Shown here: piece after piece, positions 3,917 through 6,393 of the stretch
Numbering within the stretch: position 1 is the first letter of the stretch
Layout of the letters: every line of letters starts with the position of its first letter
NCBI RefSeq assembly: GCF_949292005.1
Contig: NZ_CASEXV010000021.1
Span: 1 to 6,393, forward strand
Direction: 5' to 3'
Length of the DNA stretch: 6,393 bases
Source of the DNA: an uncultured Bifidobacterium sp.
Lineage (GTDB): Bacteria; Actinomycetota; Actinomycetes; Actinomycetales; Bifidobacteriaceae
The notes under the pieces: generated by a model
Told to the model about the DNA's origin: nothing
What the model saw: only the letters and a program-made list of their open reading frames with translations
Databases searched by the model: none
Program-made: the position numbers and the translations under genes

Positions 3917-6211
3917 ATGATCGAATCGGCCGCACGACGTTTGGCTCAGGAGCTGGTGGACCATCGCGAGGGGATCAACCGCGAGCTCAGCCGCAATGGA
4001 GTGCGCTTCGGCATCTACAAGGATGGCGAATACCATGACCGTCTCTTCCCCTATGATCCCATCCCCCGCATCATCGAATCGCAGGATTTCACGGTGCTGG
4101 AGTCCGGTCTCAAGCAGCGGGTGACGGCTCTGAACGCGTATCTGTCCGACATCTACTCGGACAAGCGCATCGTCGCCGACGGCGTGGTTCCCGAGGAGTA
4201 TGTCTACACTTCCGCCGGTTACTTCCCCCAGGTCAATGGGGTGATCCCACCGGGAGGCATTTTCGCGCACATCGCCGGAGAGGATCTGGTCCAGGCCGAA
4301 GACGGGCACTGGTGGGTTCTTGAGGACAACCTGCGCATCCCGTCGGGCGCGAGCTACCCGTTGTTCGTCAGAGACATCGAGCGCAGGATCTGCCCGCGTC
4401 TTTTCCGCGACGTGAAGGTCCGTGACAACCGAGAGTATCCGCGGCTTCTGCGCAAGTCCATGGATTTTGTCTCCACCGAGGGTATTGCGGTGGTCCTCAC
4501 CCCGGGAAGCCGGAACTCCGCGTTCTTCGAGCACGCCTATCTGGCGGAGAAGACCGGATCGGTCCTCGCCTTCCCGGAGGACCTCGAGGTCGTCGACAAC
4601 AGCGTGTATCTGCGTGATTATGCGGGGCACCGCTATCGGGTCGGCGTGGTCTACCGGCGTCTGTCCGACGAGTATCTTGACCCCTTCGCCTTCAACCCCG
4701 ATTCGGTGATCGGTGTGCCCGGGATCCTAGCCGCCTACCGCGCCGGTAACGTCGCCATAGTCAACGCGCCAGGAAACGGCGCCGCGGACGACAAGGCCAT
4801 CTACTATTTCGTGCCGGACATGATCCGCTACTATCTCGGCGAGGAGCCGATACTCGACAACGCGCCGACGTATATGCCGATGTTCGAGAAGGACCGTCGC
4901 ACCGTCCTCGACCGTATGGGAGAGCTGGTCATCAAGGATGTGGCCGAGGCGGGCGGCTATGGCGTGGTGTTCGGGTCAAGCCTCGACGCGGGCCAACGGC
5001 GGGACCTCGCCGACAGGATCGTTGCCGAGCCTCGACGGTTCATCGCGCAGGATGTGATCCAATTCAGGGACATCGACGTCGTCGATCCGCTGACCGGCGA
5101 GCGCAGCCCACGCAAATGCGATCTGCGGGCCTTCGTCGTCACCGGTCAGCAGACCCACGTCTGGTACTCCGGATTGACCAGATACGCCTCGACTCCCGGG
5201 CGGATGATCGTCAACTCCTCACAGGGTGGAGGCTTCAAGGACACGTGGGTTCTGGGCGACGACGCGCTCTCCACCGCCCGGGACGTCGCTCCCGCCCTGG
5301 CGTCTCTGGCCCGGTTCAGACATCGTCCCGTCTCGCCGGTGACGGCGTCCAAGGCGGACAACTTCTTCTGGCTGGGCCGGTATACCGAACGCGTATACAC
5401 CACGCTCGAGCAGTTCTTTCCGTTCTACGACCGGGTCATGGACACCGATGTGGACGCCTTCCGCCCGTTCGCCAAGGCCCTCGACCTTCCCCAGGACTTC
5501 AAGGACTTCGACGCCTTCATCGACAGCTTCCTGTACGACGAGTCCATCCAGGACTCCATACGCAGCTCGATGGGTTCCGCCTTCCGCAACGCTATGATCC
5601 TCCGTCCGGAGCTGGGCTCACGCCTTCTGCAGCATGTGGAGCTGGCATTGACGACGACCATCGCCGGATCCCACGAGCACGGCACGGCGGCCGAGGGCAT
5701 CTATCGCCAGCGCGACGTCAACGATCACCTTCTCGCGTTCTGGGGAGGAATCGAGGACTCCGCGGCGGACATCACCTTCAAATCCGTCATTTTCATCGGA
5801 AAGTACATCGAACGCATCGACCTATACACACGGTTCGGTTCCGCCCCGGACGACCTCGTGGGCCCGCTGCGCAAACTCACGGCATCAATCGCCACACTGG
5901 ACTCCCAACCCATGCCCCTGTGCGTGATTGACGGATTGGTGTGGCTGGTGGACCAGCTCCCTCATCGCGGGTATGACGCCGCGGCCACAAATCTCGGGGC
6001 GCTACTTGACGGCTGCCGGACGCATATGGCCACGTCGGAGTCCTCTGCGGCGGGGATGCTCAGCTCCATGAGCATGAATCTCGACAGACGTGCGGCCGGG
6101 CCGATGGAAGGACCGGCGAAAGGCACGTCGGGAGGACCGACCGACGGTTCGGGAACCCGTTCGGCGGCCACCCCGACGGATGGGCCGACGTATGGATCGA
6201 CGGCTCTCTGA
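3917..6211 (+). CDS. Circularly permuted type-2 ATP-grasp / alpha-E domain fusion protein
   Basis: A 764-residue cytosolic protein. Residues about 25-450 are a circularly permuted ATP-grasp domain (old DUF404). Visible landmarks are WWVLEDNLRIPSGASYPL (132-149; Glu136, Asn138, Arg140), NAPGNGAADDKAIYYFVPD (283-301), the ATP-binding Lys340 in VIKDVAEAGGYGVVFG, KCDLRAFV (400-407; Asp402, Arg404) and NSSQGGGFKDTWVL (433-446). Residues about 472-665 form an alpha-E domain (old DUF403) with SKADNFFWLGRYTERVYTTL (478-497), RQRDVNDHLLAFWGGIEDSA (597-616) and FIGKYIERIDLYTRF (626-640). These domains are often separate adjacent genes; here they are joined by a short linker, and the alpha-E part is shorter than stand-alone versions. 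The tail (about 727-764) is Gly/Pro/Thr-rich. The ATP-grasp is a likely carboxylate-amine ligase of unknown substrate. ATG 3917 has AAAGGGG seven bases upstream; GTG 3914 is the alternative. Confidence 0.92.
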   Translation: MIESAARRLAQELVDHREGINRELSRNGVRFGIYKDGEYHDRLFPYDPIPRIIESQDFTVLESGLKQRVTALNAYLSDIYSDKRIVADGVVPEEYVYTSAGYFPQVNGVIPPGGIFAHIAGEDLVQAEDGHWWVLEDNLRIPSGASYPLFVRDIERRICPRLFRDVKVRDNREYPRLLRKSMDFVSTEGIAVVLTPGSRNSAFFEHAYLAEKTGSVLAFPEDLEVVDNSVYLRDYAGHRYRVGVVYRRLSDEYLDPFAFNPDSVIGVPGILAAYRAGNVAIVNAPGNGAADDKAIYYFVPDMIRYYLGEEPILDNAPTYMPMFEKDRRTVLDRMGELVIKDVAEAGGYGVVFGSSLDAGQRRDLADRIVAEPRRFIAQDVIQFRDIDVVDPLTGERSPRKCDLRAFVVTGQQTHVWYSGLTRYASTPGRMIVNSSQGGGFKDTWVLGDDALSTARDVAPALASLARFRHRPVSPVTASKADNFFWLGRYTERVYTTLEQFFPFYDRVMDTDVDAFRPFAKALDLPQDFKDFDAFIDSFLYDESIQDSIRSSMGSAFRNAMILRPELGSRLLQHVELALTTTIAGSHEHGTAAEGIYRQRDVNDHLLAFWGGIEDSAADITFKSVIFIGKYIERIDLYTRFGSAPDDLVGPLRKLTASIATLDSQPMPLCVIDGLVWLVDQLPHRGYDAAATNLGALLDGCRTHMATSESSAAGMLSSMSMNLDRRAAGPMEGPAKGTSGGPTDGSGTRSAATPTDGPTYGSTAL

Positions 6212-6215
6212 CCGA

Positions 6216-6237
6216 TCCCATCGATGCTATCGTGGGA
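6216..6237 (+). promoter_or_regulatory. Intercistronic hairpin between ATP-grasp/alpha-E and transglutaminase genes
   Basis: TCCCA (6216-6220) pairs with TGGGA (6233-6237), and CGAT (6222-6225) with ATCG (6229-6232), around a GCT loop with one bulged T (6221): nine pairs in all. It starts five bases after the stop of the fusion gene. The downstream bases (CATCGAATGG) have no T-run, so it does not look like an intrinsic terminator. It may stabilise the 3' end of the first cistron or set the expression ratio of the two genes. Confidence 0.5.
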
Positions 6238-6274
6238 CATCGAATGGTCGTGTCCTCGGCCGTCAGGAGACGAT

Positions 6275-6393
6275 GTGAGAAAGCTCGAATTCGACTATGA
6301 GATGAGGCTGACGTTCAGCTCACCGGTCACCGAGCATCGATTCCAGCTGCGATGCGTTCCCGCCACCGGTCCACGCCAGCAGATCGTCGACAC
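6275..6393 (+). CDS. Transglutaminase-family protein, N-terminal part only
   Basis: The GTG at 6275 has AGGAGA (6265-6270) four bases upstream. The overlapping ATG at 6273 is followed at once by TGA and cannot be the start. The 39 complete codons read MRKLEFDYEMRLTFSSPVTE, then HRFQLRCVPATGPRQQIVD, up to the window edge. This resembles the beta-strand-rich N-terminal domain of bacterial transglutaminase-like proteins (a Y.m.l.FS.PV..H.F.LR..P pattern). The catalytic Cys-His-Asp domain would lie beyond the window. Transglutaminase-like cysteine proteases are classic neighbours of ATP-grasp/alpha-E genes, and the 63-base spacing suggests one transcript. They are predicted to cleave or transfer peptide-type bonds, perhaps on the product of the ligase. 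The identification leans on both the N-terminal pattern and the neighbourhood. Confidence 0.8.
   Translation, partial: MRKLEFDYEMRLTFSSPVTEHRFQLRCVPATGPRQQIVD

Noticed and set aside
3509..4630. Long minus-strand open frame of 373 codons
   Set aside because: It lies antisense to the conserved ATP-grasp gene and to the AlbA_2 gene's frame, has no ribosome binding site and no recognisable domain; high GC makes such antisense frames common.
5116..5931. Plus-strand open frame of 271 codons inside the fusion gene
   Set aside because: Arg/Gly/His-rich composition typical of a shifted frame of a GC-rich gene; the overlapping frame carries the conserved ATP-grasp and alpha-E motifs.

Overview
The window looks like chromosomal DNA from a high-GC Gram-positive bacterium, most likely a Bifidobacterium or close relative. 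This rests on the GC-rich codon use, strong AGGAGA/GGGAGG-type ribosome binding sites, GTG starts, and the protein types present, notably a fused ATP-grasp/alpha-E protein followed by a transglutaminase. The genus call is inference from sequence feel and was not tested by search. No mobile element, CRISPR array, rRNA or tRNA was found.

Layout. The left edge (1-230, minus) carries the 5' end of a NERD-domain gene. A divergent control region of about 280 bases follows, then a complete glycerol dehydrogenase gene (514-1602, plus) with all three zinc ligands. Its leader has two compact hairpins, one of which presents the Shine-Dalgarno sequence in its loop. Next is a six-helix HEGGH membrane metallopeptidase-like gene (1666-2427, plus), which seems to lack a Shine-Dalgarno sequence and lies just after a TATATAT box inside an inverted repeat. 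After a 128-base gap with an exact 18-base tandem duplication comes an unrecognised 158-residue protein (2556-3032, plus). It converges, with only 16 bases between stops, on a short minus-strand Schlafen AlbA_2-domain protein (3049-3558) with a Lys/Asp-rich repeated N-terminus.

A divergent intergenic region of about 360 bases (3559-3916) leads to the largest gene (3917-6211, plus). It encodes a circularly permuted type-2 ATP-grasp domain fused to an alpha-E domain. After a 63-base gap containing a strong hairpin, a transglutaminase-family gene starts at 6275 and runs off the right edge.

The most coherent functional unit is the right-hand pair, ATP-grasp/alpha-E plus transglutaminase. Such neighbourhoods have been proposed to make and process a peptide or peptide-like tag, but substrate and product are unknown. 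The other genes look like independent housekeeping or accessory genes: sugar/polyol redox, membrane proteolysis, and nucleic-acid-associated proteins.
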